Of a DNA stretch of 64,000 nucleotides, positions 1 through 8,393 are shown one piece after another; position 1 is the stretch's first letter; each line of letters starts with the position of its first letter. The notes below the pieces were generated by a model. That model saw only the letters and a list, made by a program, of their open reading frames with translations. It was not told the DNA's origin and ran no database searches. The stretch spans positions 8,903,001-8,967,000 of the forward strand of contig NZ_JAMZEC010000001.1 in the NCBI RefSeq assembly GCF_024172185.1. Direction: 5' to 3'. This stretch comes from Nonomuraea roseoviolacea subsp. carminata (GTDB taxonomy: Bacteria > Actinomycetota > Actinomycetes > Streptosporangiales > Streptosporangiaceae). A program made the position numbers and the translations under genes.

Positions 1-1433
1 TTCTTGGCCGCTGAGGCGAAGGCGACGTCACGCGCGCCGACGAAGGCCGGTGAGCTGGCCGAGGCCAGGGTGAAGCTGATCGTCTGTCCGCGCGGGATGC
101 CCGCGCCGCACAGGCCGGGCCCGGTGCCGGGACGCTCGCAGGTGGTGGAGCCGTTCGGCACCACCTTCCAGACGTTGTCGGCGAGCAGCTTCTCGGCGGC
201 GGCCGGGTCGTAGGGGTAGGGCGGCTGGTCGCCGAAGGCGGGCGGGTAGGGGGATCCGGTGCCCGCGGTGCTGTAGTTCGGGGAGGCGGCGCCGTTGTAG
301 ACGCCGCGGCTGGCGATGTAACCCTGCTGGTCGATCAGCCGCTGCAGGGCCTGGCGGACGTACGGCTGCGCGATGACCTTGTCGAAGTTGCCGACGGTGT
401 TCGCGAAGTTGATGACCAGCGCGTCGAGCCGGGCCGGGGCGGGCGCGCCGTACACGTTGTAGCCCTCGGCCTTCAGCGCGCCGATCTGCGCGGCGAAGCT
501 GGAGTCGAGCGTGCCGACGGTCAGGTTGCCGGCCTTGAACTGGTTGAGCACGGCGGCGGCGGAGGTGAAGGCCTTGAAGTCGATCTGGTCGAGCCGCGAC
601 TCCCCCGGTCCGCTGTAGGACTCGTTGCGCGCCAGGGAGAACGAGCCGGTCGTCGGGTCGAAGCTCTTGAGCCGGTAGGGGCCGTTGACGACCTGCCAGA
701 GCGGGTTGCCGGCGAAGGTGGCCTGCGACTCCGACTCCTTGGTGAGGTACCTGTAGATCGCCCTGGCGTTCTTCGGCTGCTTGTAGTCCAGGTGCGGGCC
801 GCCGGTGGCGGCGATGTTCCACTCGGTGGAGGGCAGCACGTACAGCAGCGTCAGCATGGACAGCAGGTACGACGGGTTGTACGCGGTCCGCAGCTTGAGG
901 GTGAGCGTGTCAGGCGCGGTGGCCTCGGCGCTCACGCCGTCGGGGAACTGGCCGGGGGTGTAGAAACTCCAGTTGGCCGGGCTCTCCGCCAGCGCGGCCT
1001 TGAGCAGGGCCAGCGAGAAGACGACGTCGTCGGCCGTCACCGGCTTGCCGTTGGACCACGTGTAGTCCTTCATCGTGATGGTCACGGTCTTGCGGTCGGG
1101 GCTGTAGACGGGCGGCTCGGCCAGGCTCAGCTCGGCGTCGGCGACCTGGTCGCCCTCACCGCTGGGCCGGTAGAGGGAGCGCCACAACTGGCCGCGGGCG
1201 ATGACGGTGCCGTTGGCTGCCGCCGGCGGGTACGGGTAGATGTAGTTGGGGCTGAGCCCGGGGGTCAGCGCGACGGTGGCGGTCCCGCCCTGCTTGGGGG
1301 TGCCGGTCTGGGCCGGCTTGGCGGTGTAGCTGCCGGCGATGTCCCTCGTCGCGCCCCCGCCGCCGCTGCACGCAGTGGCCAGCACGGCGACGGCGGCGAC
1401 GAGTGCCCCGGAGAGGCGGCCTCGGTGCTTCAT
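1..1433 (-). CDS. Peptide-type ABC transporter substrate-binding lipoprotein (partial)
   Basis: Binds an oligopeptide-type ligand outside the membrane and delivers it to the permeases encoded just upstream. The ATG at 1433 begins a type II signal peptide (KHRGRLSG, then a hydrophobic run) with lipobox LATAC and Cys22. The mature part reads as an SBP_bac_5 domain, for example 'DYTWSNGKPVTADDVVFSL' and 'VRQALQRLIDQQGYIA'. The window edge cuts the gene after about 477 codons; the family is usually 500-600 residues, so the C-terminus is missing. It is the last visible gene of the operon, 46 bp after the second permease. The ligand cannot be read from sequence. Confidence 0.9.
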   Translation of the reverse strand, partial: MKHRGRLSGALVAAVAVLATACSGGGGATRDIAGSYTAKPAQTGTPKQGGTATVALTPGLSPNYIYPYPPAAANGTVIARGQLWRSLYRPSGEGDQVADAELSLAEPPVYSPDRKTVTITMKDYTWSNGKPVTADDVVFSLALLKAALAESPANWSFYTPGQFPDGVSAEATAPDTLTLKLRTAYNPSYLLSMLTLLYVLPSTEWNIAATGGPHLDYKQPKNARAIYRYLTKESESQATFAGNPLWQVVNGPYRLKSFDPTTGSFSLARNESYSGPGESRLDQIDFKAFTSAAAVLNQFKAGNLTVGTLDSSFAAQIGALKAEGYNVYGAPAPARLDALVINFANTVGNFDKVIAQPYVRQALQRLIDQQGYIASRGVYNGAASPNYSTAGTGSPYPPAFGDQPPYPYDPAAAEKLLADNVWKVVPNGSTTCERPGTGPGLCGAGIPRGQTISFTLASASSPAFVGARDVAFASAAK

Positions 1434-1479
1434 TGACGGCTCCCTGAAGAGGTGTGCGGGGTGCGTCCTGGTGGACGGG

Positions 1480-2385
1480 TCATCGGTCGGCCCGCCGCCC
1501 GACGGCGTCGCGCAGCGCGTCGGCGAGCAGGTTGAGCGCCAGCACGGTCAGGACGATGCAGCCGCCGACCGGGTAGATCAGCCACCAGTAGTCGGCGGAG
1601 ATGTAGGTGACGCCGCTGGCCAGCTGGCTGCCCCAGTCGGCGGTGGGGTAGGTCAGGCCGAAACCCAGGAAGCCCAGCGCGGCGACGACCAGGACGGCGT
1701 CGGCGACCTGGAAGGTGATGTTGACGATGATGACGCCGAGCGCGTTCGGGATCAGGTGGGTGAGGATCGTCCGCCGGCGGGAGGCGCCCATCAGCCTGGC
1801 GGCCAGCACGAACTCCCTCACCCGCAGGGTCAGCACCTCGCCGCGCACCAGCCGGGCGGAGACGAGCCAGGAGAAGCCGCCGATGACCAGGCTCAGTGAC
1901 AGCGCGTCGGCGTGGAAGCGGGCCGACAGGATCAGCACGAAGAACAGGAACGGGATCGACAGCATGACGTCGACCAGCCGCATCATGAACCCGTCGACCA
2001 CACCCCCGGCCAACCCCGCCACGGCCCCGTAGACGGTGCCGATCGTGGTGGCGAAGAGCGCGGCCAGCAGCCCGATCCGCAGCGACACCTGGCCGCCCGA
2101 CATCAGCCGCCCGAGCACGTCGAAGCCGTTGCCGTCGGTCCCGAGCGGGTGGCCGGGGCCGGGCGGCAGGGCCGCGTTGAGGAGGTCCACGTCGGTCTGG
2201 TTGGTCGGGTGGAACAGCGGCCCGAGGAAGCAGAACGCGGCGATGAGCAGCAGGAGCAGCCCGCCGGCCACGCCGAGCGGATGCCGGCGCATCCCGTGCA
2301 GGACCGACCGGATCGAGCCCGGTTCGCGCTCCGCCCACGTCTCGGCCTCGGGGGACGGAGGGGAGGTCACCTCTGGTGCGGTCAT
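1480..2385 (-). CDS. ABC transporter permease, DppC/OppC type
   Basis: Second membrane subunit of the peptide-type importer, 301 aa, normal for DppC. The N-terminus is cytoplasmic (about residues 1-38), then TM1 near 39-57, then the OppC_N feature and the extracellular 'HPLGTDGNGFDVLGRLMSGG' segment (about 79-98). The transmembrane core carries the EAA loop (about 195-215, 'ARLMGASRRRTILTHLIPN') that docks on the ATPase. The ATG at 2385 overlaps the stop of the first permease by 4 bp (ATGA), which indicates translational coupling. A longer reading frame extends upstream but runs through the neighbouring permease and is not the start. Confidence 0.93.
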   Translation of the reverse strand: MTAPEVTSPPSPEAETWAEREPGSIRSVLHGMRRHPLGVAGGLLLLLIAAFCFLGPLFHPTNQTDVDLLNAALPPGPGHPLGTDGNGFDVLGRLMSGGQVSLRIGLLAALFATTIGTVYGAVAGLAGGVVDGFMMRLVDVMLSIPFLFFVLILSARFHADALSLSLVIGGFSWLVSARLVRGEVLTLRVREFVLAARLMGASRRRTILTHLIPNALGVIIVNITFQVADAVLVVAALGFLGFGLTYPTADWGSQLASGVTYISADYWWLIYPVGGCIVLTVLALNLLADALRDAVGRRADR

Positions 2386-3332
2386 GCGCTGAGCTCGATT
2401 CGCCGGTCGGCGGCCGCCACCACGACGTCGGCGACGAAGTTGCCGGCCACGGTCAGCACGCCGCCGATGAGGGTGTAGGCCAGGAGCACCGGGTAGTCCT
2501 CGCGCTGCAGGCTGTTGAGGAACAGCAGGCCCAGGCCGGGATAGTTGAAGAGCGACTCGACGATCAGGTTGCCCGCCAGCAGCGTCGGGACGAGCGTGCC
2601 GACCAGCATGACCAGCGGCAGGCAGGCGTTGCGCAGCAGGTGGCGGGTGAGGATCAGCCGTTCCGGCAGGCCCTTGGCCCGCGCGACGCGGATGTAGTCC
2701 TGGCCGAGCTGGTCGAGGGCGGCGGACCGCTGGTACTGCGCGAAGACCGCGATGCTCGTGACGGCGAGCGTGATGACCGGCAGCGCCATCGCCCGCGGAT
2801 CGGTGAAGACGACCCACGGCGAGTGCGACTGCGACGCCTCCGCCGGGAAGATCGGGATCGTCTGGCTGAAGACGGCGATCAGCAGCAGCCCGAGCAGGAA
2901 CGACGGCGTCGCGTACAGCACGTACGACGCCGCGGTGGCGACCCGGTCGACGACGCTGTTGCGCCGCACCGCCTGCAGGATGCCGAGCGGGACCGCGATC
3001 AGCAGCGCCAGCACCAGCCCGGCCAGCGACACCATCGCGCTGCGGCCGGCGTTGCGCGCCAGCAGCGTGCCCACGTCCTCGTTCAGCTTGTACGACCGGC
3101 CCAGGTCCCCGTGGAGCAGCCGGCCGAGGTAGCCGACGTACTGCGCGACGACCGGGCGGTCGAAGCCGTGCTCCCGGTTGAAGTCCGCCACGGCCTCCGG
3201 CGAGGCGCGCTGCCCGAGGACGACGCGCCCCGGGCTGTCCGACACCAGGTGCAGCATGAGGAAGACGACGGCGGAGATCCCGAGCAGGACGAGGAGCGAG
3301 ACCGCCAGACGGCGGAGCACGTACCAGGTCAT
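2382..3332 (-). CDS. ABC transporter permease, DppB/OppB type
   Basis: First membrane subunit of the importer, 316 aa. It begins with the family-typical N-terminus 'MTWYVLRRLAVSLLVLLGISAVVFLMLH' in shortened form, followed by the periplasmic 'LGRSYKLNEDV' stretch. The BPD_transp_1 core has an EAA loop at 'YIRVARAKGLPERLILTRH'. The ATG overlaps the ATPase stop by 4 bp and its own stop overlaps the next permease. The order ATPase fusion, DppB, DppC, binding protein places the binding protein last, unlike the common order in which it comes first. Confidence 0.93.
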   Translation of the reverse strand: MTWYVLRRLAVSLLVLLGISAVVFLMLHLVSDSPGRVVLGQRASPEAVADFNREHGFDRPVVAQYVGYLGRLLHGDLGRSYKLNEDVGTLLARNAGRSAMVSLAGLVLALLIAVPLGILQAVRRNSVVDRVATAASYVLYATPSFLLGLLLIAVFSQTIPIFPAEASQSHSPWVVFTDPRAMALPVITLAVTSIAVFAQYQRSAALDQLGQDYIRVARAKGLPERLILTRHLLRNACLPLVMLVGTLVPTLLAGNLIVESLFNYPGLGLLFLNSLQREDYPVLLAYTLIGGVLTVAGNFVADVVVAAADRRIELSA

Positions 3333-5509
3333 GAGCGCGACTCCTCTCGGCCCAGTGGGTGGTGGCAGGCGACGTGATGGGTGCCGGTGACCGGCGTCAA
3401 GGGGGGCTCCTCCTGGGCGCACAACGCGGTCGCCAGCGCGCACCGGGTGCGGAACCGGCAGCCGCTGGGCGGGTCCACGGGGCTGGGCGGCTCGCCGCGC
3501 ACCCTCGCGGCCGCGGGGGCGCGCGGCGCCCCGGGGTCGGCTTCGGGGATCGCGGCCAGCAGCCCCGCGGTGTAGGGGTGCGCGGCTGAGCCGTACACCT
3601 CGTCGGTGGTGCCGGTCTCGACCAGCTTGCCCAGGTACATGACGCCGACGCGGTCGGCCAGGTACCGCACCACCGCGAGGTCGTGCGAGATCACCACGCT
3701 GCTGAGCCCGCGTTCGAGCTGGACGCGGCGCATCAGGTTGAGGACCTGCGAGCGGATGGAGACGTCCAGAGCGCTGACCGGCTCGTCGGCGACCAGCACC
3801 TTCGGGTCGAGGGCGAGCGCGCGGGCCAGGCCCACCCGCTGCCGCTGCCCGCCGGACAGCTCGTGCGGATAGCGCTCCAGCACGCTCGCCGGCAGGCCCA
3901 CGTCCCGCAGCAGCTCGCGGGCGCGGGCGGTGCGCTGGGCGCGGGTGCCGACGCCCTGGATGGCCAGCGGCTCGCGCAGGATCGCGCCGATGCGCATGCG
4001 GGGGTCGAGGGAGGCGTTGGAGTCCTGGAACATCATCTGCAGCTCGGTGCGGCGGGACCCCAGCGCGCGGGCGCTCATCCGGGTGACCGGCTCGCCGTCG
4101 AAGATCACCTCGCCGGAGGTGGGCCGGTCGAGGGCGACGAGCATGCGGCCCAGCGAGGACTTGCCGCAGCCCGACTCGCCGACGAGGCCGAAGGTCTCCC
4201 CCGCCGCCACCTCGAAGCTCACGCCCGAGACCGCCTTGACGGTGCGGCGTCCGCCGAACAGGCCCGCGCCGCCCGCCGGGTGCTCGCGCCGGAGGTCGAC
4301 CACGCGCAGGCGCGGCCCCGATGCCGTCGGCCCTGATCCGGCCGGGCCCGATCCTGTTGGCCCCGATCCTGTTGGCCCCGATCCTGTTGGCCCCGATCCT
4401 GTTGGCCCCGATCCTGTTGGCTCCGATCCGACCGGCGCCGGGACGACCAGCCGCGCACGGTTTCCGGCGGCCGGGCCCTCGGCGGGATGCCAGCAGGAGT
4501 GGACGTGGCCGCCGGCCTCGGTCACGGGCGGCGGGAGCTCCGCGCGGCACCGGTCGGTCGCGCCGGCGCAGCGCGGCGCGAACGGGCACCCCGTCTGCAC
4601 CACGGTCAGGTCCGGCGGTGCCCCGGGAATGCTGAACAGCTCCTCGCCGCGGTCCTGCGTGAGCGACGGGATCGAGGAGAGCAGCGCCTGGGTGTAGCGG
4701 TGCCGCGTCCGGGCGAACAACTCCGACGTCGGCCCGGTCTCGGCCACCCGCCCGGCGTACATCACCCCGACGCGGTCGGCATGCCGGGCGATCACCCCCA
4801 TGTCGTGGGTGACCAGGATCATCGACATGCCGAGCCGGGACCTGAGGTCGTCGAGGAGGTCGAGGATCTCCGCCTGGACGGTGACGTCGAGCGCCGTCGT
4901 CGGCTCATCGGCGATGACCAGCCGGGGCTCGCAGACCCGTGCCATCGCGATCATCACGCGCTGCCGCATGCCGCCGGAGAGCTGGTGCGGGAAGTCGTCC
5001 AGCCGCTCGGCCGGCCGCGGCAGCCCCACGAGGGCCAGCATCTCCTCGGCGCGGGCGCGCGCCTCCGGTTTCGAGGCGCCACGGTGCAGCCGCACCGGCT
5101 CGGCGACCTGCTCGCCGATGCGCTTGGTCGGGTTCAGCGCGGTCATCGAGTCCTGGAAGACCATCGCCACGTCGTTGCCCCTGATCGCGCGGTACCGCGC
5201 GGCGGGCAGCCCCACGAGCTCCCTTCCGTCCAGGTCGATCGAACCGGCCGTGATCCGGCCACCGGCCGGCAGCATGCCCATGATCGCCAGACCGGTCATC
5301 GACTTGCCGGAGCCGGTCTCGCCGACGATCCCCAGCGTCTCGCCCCGGTCGAGCGCCAGGCTGACGCCGCGGACGGGGCGGACGATCCGATCGCCCCGCC
5401 GGATCTCGACCGACAGGTCACGGATCGTCAGCAGGCGGACGCCATCCGTGTTCGCGGAGCCGTCGGCCGTGCTCAAGGCAGTGCTCAAGGCGGCACTCTC
5501 CCAATCCAT
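3329..5509 (-). CDS. Fused dipeptide/oligopeptide ABC ATPase (DppD-DppF fusion)
   Basis: One 726-aa polypeptide supplies both nucleotide-binding domains. Domain 1 has Walker A GETGSGKS (63-70), signature LSGGMRQ (177-183) and Walker B LVIADEP (197-203), then the oligopeptide-transporter C-terminal extension with clustered Cys (308-339). Domain 2 has Walker A GESGCGKS (444-451), a second LSGGQRQ signature and VLVADEP, and its own Cys-containing extension. A repeat-encoded PTGSG linker (about 362-399) joins them. The ATG lies six bases after CACTAT, so the message may be leaderless. An internal GTG-encoded start near residue 24 is possible. The serine hydrolase 162 bp upstream is on the same strand. 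Confidence 0.92.
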   Translation of the reverse strand: MDWESAALSTALSTADGSANTDGVRLLTIRDLSVEIRRGDRIVRPVRGVSLALDRGETLGIVGETGSGKSMTGLAIMGMLPAGGRITAGSIDLDGRELVGLPAARYRAIRGNDVAMVFQDSMTALNPTKRIGEQVAEPVRLHRGASKPEARARAEEMLALVGLPRPAERLDDFPHQLSGGMRQRVMIAMARVCEPRLVIADEPTTALDVTVQAEILDLLDDLRSRLGMSMILVTHDMGVIARHADRVGVMYAGRVAETGPTSELFARTRHRYTQALLSSIPSLTQDRGEELFSIPGAPPDLTVVQTGCPFAPRCAGATDRCRAELPPPVTEAGGHVHSCWHPAEGPAAGNRARLVVPAPVGSEPTGSGPTGSGPTGSGPTGSGPTGSGPAGSGPTASGPRLRVVDLRREHPAGGAGLFGGRRTVKAVSGVSFEVAAGETFGLVGESGCGKSSLGRMLVALDRPTSGEVIFDGEPVTRMSARALGSRRTELQMMFQDSNASLDPRMRIGAILREPLAIQGVGTRAQRTARARELLRDVGLPASVLERYPHELSGGQRQRVGLARALALDPKVLVADEPVSALDVSIRSQVLNLMRRVQLERGLSSVVISHDLAVVRYLADRVGVMYLGKLVETGTTDEVYGSAAHPYTAGLLAAIPEADPGAPRAPAAARVRGEPPSPVDPPSGCRFRTRCALATALCAQEEPPLTPVTGTHHVACHHPLGREESRS
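4335..4439. repeat. 15-bp tandem repeat encoding the inter-domain linker of the fused ATPase
   Basis: Five perfect copies of a 15-bp unit (GATCCTGTTGGCCCC on the plus strand, 4350-4424) are flanked by one degenerate copy on each side, giving about seven units. On the minus strand each copy encodes Pro-Thr-Gly-Ser-Gly. The unit is a multiple of three, so copy-number change would alter linker length without breaking the frame. Confidence 0.95.
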
Positions 5510-5591
5510 TGGACGATAGTGGGACCCGGTCCCCTGGTGGTGTTCGTCGCGTCGATCGAAGCTCGAAGCCCGCCTTCGTCCGTCGCGACGA

Positions 5592-5643
5592 ACTGCTCGC
5601 CGCGAGCCGTCGCGGCATACTGCTCGCCGCGAGCCGTCGCGGC
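5592..5643. repeat. 27-bp direct repeat, two copies
   Basis: A 25-bp sequence starting ACTGCTCGCCGCGAGC occurs at 5592-5616 and again at 5619-5643 with a period of 27. It lies between the serine hydrolase stop and the fused ATPase start. Each copy contains the inverted repeat GCTCGC/GCGAGC, so the RNA could fold into two small hairpins. Its role is unknown. Confidence 0.85.
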
Positions 5644-5671
5644 GCGGCGGGACCCTCGACCGGTCAGGAGT

Positions 5672-7057
5672 TCAGGACGGCACCCGCCGGTCGGCCCGGC
5701 CGGTGTGCAGATAGCGGGCCCGCCCCTGCCCGTCGTCTCCGAGGAAGGCGAGCGGCGCGCGGACGCCCCCTTCGGGTTCAGCCGGGAGCACCGAGTCGCC
5801 GCGCCAGGCGACCAGTTCGGTGCGGTACGGCGCCGCGCCCAGGCCGGCGGTGACGCCGAGAGGGGTCCGGTCCAGCCACAGCCGCCCATCGGCGTCCTGG
5901 CTCACCGTGGTCCGCGAGGTGCTCGACAGGTAGGTGCCGGCGTAGCGGGCGGCGTCCAGCGGGGGCGCGGCCGGGTCCGGCCGGGGCGCCTCGCCCGGCT
6001 CGACCCCGGCGAGCTCCCCGAGCACGCGCCCGGCGAGCTCGCGGAAGACCGGCTTCGGGCAGCCGCCGTTGGTGAGGATCACCAGCGCCACGTCCCGCTC
6101 CGGGACCACCCGCAGGAACGCCGACTGACCGATGGTGTTGCCGTCGTGGCCGAAGACCGCCCGGTCGGGGCGGTGGAAGAGCTCCCAGCCGAGACCCCAG
6201 CCGGTGCCCTGGTCGAGGTCCGGCTGCGCGACCTGCGGCTGCCGCATGGCCAGGACGCTCTCCTGGCTGAGCACCGCCCGGCCGTCCGGACCCAGGCCGC
6301 CCGCCAGGTGCATGCGGGCGAAGGCCAGCAGGTCGCGGGCGCGCATCGCCAGCATCGAGCCGGCCGGCGCGTTCGACCGGGCCAGGGCCCAGACGCGGGT
6401 GGGTTCGAACGGGCCTCCGGGCTCCCGCTCGACGTGCCCCACCGCTGTGCGGTGGAGGATCGCGTCGTACGGGTCGTTCGCGGCGTGCGTCAGCCCCAGG
6501 GGCTCGAACAGATGCGCCCGAACGCAGTCGTCGAACGGCCTGCCCCGGACGACCTCGACGATCCGGCCCAGCACGCAGAAGCCGGCGTTGTTGTAGGAGA
6601 ACAGCTCCCCGGGCTCGAACAACTGCGGGACCTCGCGCAGCAGGCCGACGTACTTCTCCAGGCAGTCGTCGCCCTTGCCGGTGTCGGTGAAGACGTCGCC
6701 TTCGAAGCCCGCGACGTGGCACATGAGCTGCCGGACGGTGATCCGTCGGGCGGCGTCGTCGTCGGCGAGCCGGAACCCGGGGAGGTAGGCCCGCACGGGA
6801 GCGTCCAGGCGCAGCGCACCCTCGTCCACCAGCTGCATCGCCAGCGTCGTGGTCAGGACCTTCGTGATCGAGCCGATCTGGAACAGCGAGTCGGCCGTGG
6901 CCTCGACGCCCGTGACGGTGTTGAGCAGCCCGGCCGCGGCGTCGACCGTCGCGGCACCTGCGCAGAGCGCCACCGCCGCCCCCGGCACCTGGTTCTCCGC
7001 GAGCAGATCCGGCAGCCGGCGCCGCAGCCACGCAGCGATCTCATCCAGTTTCGACAC
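5672..7057 (-). CDS. Serine hydrolase, class C beta-lactamase / D-aminopeptidase fold
   Basis: Predicted serine peptidase or esterase of the beta-lactamase (PF00144) family, 461 aa. It has the SxxK motif SITK (Ser63, Lys66), YxN as Tyr155-Asn156-Asn157, and a late 'FGHDGNT' segment in place of the KTG/HxG motif, then a beta-barrel-like C-terminal domain. I chose the GTG at 7057 because GGGGAG lies just upstream; a longer frame exists. No signal peptide is visible, which suggests a cytoplasmic enzyme. It sits upstream of the peptide importer on the same strand, so it may trim imported peptides or D-amino-acid derivatives. The substrate is inferred only. Confidence 0.88.
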   Translation of the reverse strand: MSKLDEIAAWLRRRLPDLLAENQVPGAAVALCAGAATVDAAAGLLNTVTGVEATADSLFQIGSITKVLTTTLAMQLVDEGALRLDAPVRAYLPGFRLADDDAARRITVRQLMCHVAGFEGDVFTDTGKGDDCLEKYVGLLREVPQLFEPGELFSYNNAGFCVLGRIVEVVRGRPFDDCVRAHLFEPLGLTHAANDPYDAILHRTAVGHVEREPGGPFEPTRVWALARSNAPAGSMLAMRARDLLAFARMHLAGGLGPDGRAVLSQESVLAMRQPQVAQPDLDQGTGWGLGWELFHRPDRAVFGHDGNTIGQSAFLRVVPERDVALVILTNGGCPKPVFRELAGRVLGELAGVEPGEAPRPDPAAPPLDAARYAGTYLSSTSRTTVSQDADGRLWLDRTPLGVTAGLGAAPYRTELVAWRGDSVLPAEPEGGVRAPLAFLGDDGQGRARYLHTGRADRRVPS

Positions 7058-7567
7058 CGGTCTCCCCTTCTGGCTCCGTTTCCGGGGGAGCTTAGGGGCG
7101 GCTGACAGGGCGGTGTTCGTCAGCTTCCACCACTGGCGGCCCACTCGTTCGTGGGCTCGGCCAAAGGCCGTCCGGACCGATCGGGCGAGGACCGGGCTGT
7201 GCGGCTCTCCCAGGGGTGCGGCACCGGCAGCGACCGATGATCAAGTGTTCTGTTTCCTGCCTGATCACCTGAGAGAAGTCACTGTTCGTGGTCACCGGGG
7301 GCGTAGCGGCTCCATGGGCTTCCGGCCGCGGTGGCGAGTCGGGTGGCGGTGTCTCCGTTGTAGGAGAGCATGCGGGCGACCACGGGTGCCAGCCGGCGGC
7401 GGGTCCAGTCCAGCTCGGCCTGGAAACATACATGCCTGGTCGGTGTCGGATCGGCCGGCCGGGCGATGCGGCTCTTCGGTCGGTCCCGGCCGCCGCCCGC
7501 CAGGAAGCGCACACGATCCTCCGGCAGCCGCCGGTCCTCGGCGGTCACCTCGGTGCCTCAGGAGTCC
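7058..7567. other. 510-bp stretch between serine hydrolase and methyltransferase, mostly non-coding
   Basis: Apart from one weak short frame (7279-7548), I find no recognisable gene. Around 7225-7300 the base composition drops in GC compared with its surroundings, and TGATCA occurs twice about 25 bp apart. The upstream region of the serine hydrolase lies here but I see no convincing -35/-10 pair. A small GC-rich inverted repeat (CCGCCG, loop, CGGCGG at about 7530-7545) could end the methyltransferase transcript. Confidence 0.5.
7279..7548 (-). CDS. Possible small hypothetical protein or gene remnant
   Basis: An 89-aa frame opens with GTG 19 bases after the methyltransferase stop, on the same strand. 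Third codon positions are about 80% G or C by eye, as expected of a real gene here, and the C-terminal half ('FQAELDWTRRRLAPVVARMLSYNG') reads like ordinary protein. I recognise no domain and the ribosome binding site is weak. It may be a small last gene of the TetR/methyltransferase operon, or the leftover of a longer gene. Confidence 0.3.
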   Translation of the reverse strand: MTAEDRRLPEDRVRFLAGGGRDRPKSRIARPADPTPTRHVCFQAELDWTRRRLAPVVARMLSYNGDTATRLATAAGSPWSRYAPGDHEQ

Positions 7568-8389
7568 CTAGAAGCGGTAGTGCTGGATGGCGGTGCCCTT
7601 GCGCGAGATGGAGGTGCTCCAGGCGGTCAGGAAGCTGGCCAGGCGGGTCGTCCACGGGTAGTCGGCGACTTCGGGCTCGCGGCCCAGCAGGATCTCGCGT
7701 ACCAGCTTCAGGCGGGGTTCCAGGCGCTCGATGTCCTGCGGGGTGTCGAAGCCGGGAGACCGGAGGAAGGGGACGACGGACTGGGTGCCGGCGTACTTCT
7801 TGGCCGCCCAGACGTGGAACCTCGTGTAGCCGTTGAAGCAGATCTCGCCTGCGGGGAAGTGGCTGATGAGGCGGTCGAGGAGCGTGGCCAGTTCCTCCTT
7901 GGACAGGAACCCGATCAGGCCGTCGGCGACGATCACGGCGGGGCGGTCGGCGGGGACTTCGCTGATCCATCGGGGGTCGTTGAGGTCGGAGCCGATGGTG
8001 TGGAGGTGGGGGCGCTCGGGGAGCAGTAGTTGCCTGGTCCTGGCCACGCCGGGCAGGTCGACGTCGTACCACTCGACGGTGGCGGGCGGGTCGACGCGGT
8101 AGACGCGGGTGTCGAGCCCGGCGCCCAGGTCGAGCCCGACGGCGTCGGGATTCTCGGCGATGAACCGGCGCACGATGTTGTCCATGACCAGGGAGCGGTG
8201 CGCGATGCCCACGACGGGGCTGGCGGAGAGCTTGAACTGCCCGGCGTCGTAGTCGAGCCTCCTGACGATGTCGTATGCGGTCCTGTCGTGCAGGATCGAG
8301 TGTTTGGCCTGGTAGTCGAGCGCCTTGCCGGCCAGGGTCAGCCAGAGCGTGTTCTCCAGCGGCGTGAGGTCGGGGAGGGTGATGGCCAT
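7568..8389 (-). CDS. SAM-dependent methyltransferase, LCMT/PpmN-like (PF04072) family
   Basis: Predicted O-methyltransferase of the leucine carboxyl methyltransferase family, 273 aa, a group often tied to polyketide or small-molecule methylation in actinomycetes. The SAM-binding motif is GLDLGAGLD (85-93), followed by the acidic 'WYDVDLP' strand and 'VIVADGLIGFLS'. It starts 4 bp after the stop of the TetR gene upstream, so the two form an operon, and the TetR probably controls it through the 30-bp palindrome at 9032. The acceptor substrate is unknown. Confidence 0.88.
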   Translation of the reverse strand: MAITLPDLTPLENTLWLTLAGKALDYQAKHSILHDRTAYDIVRRLDYDAGQFKLSASPVVGIAHRSLVMDNIVRRFIAENPDAVGLDLGAGLDTRVYRVDPPATVEWYDVDLPGVARTRQLLLPERPHLHTIGSDLNDPRWISEVPADRPAVIVADGLIGFLSKEELATLLDRLISHFPAGEICFNGYTRFHVWAAKKYAGTQSVVPFLRSPGFDTPQDIERLEPRLKLVREILLGREPEVADYPWTTRLASFLTAWSTSISRKGTAIQHYRF

Positions 8390-8393
8390 CGCG

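Noticed and set aside
28..822. Minus-strand ORF inside the binding-protein region
   Set aside because: It is a shadow frame of the real substrate-binding lipoprotein, which reads through the window edge and so does not appear as a closed ORF.
2382..4589. Minus-strand ORF of 735 aa overlapping the ATPase
   Set aside because: Only its last 316 codons (the DppB permease from 3332) are real; the upstream part is an Arg/Ala/Pro-rich shadow of the ATPase gene.
5503..5514. Inverted repeat CCAAT-CC-ATTGG over the fused ATPase start
   Set aside because: Five-base arms are too short to rate as an operator without support from a regulator or a second copy.
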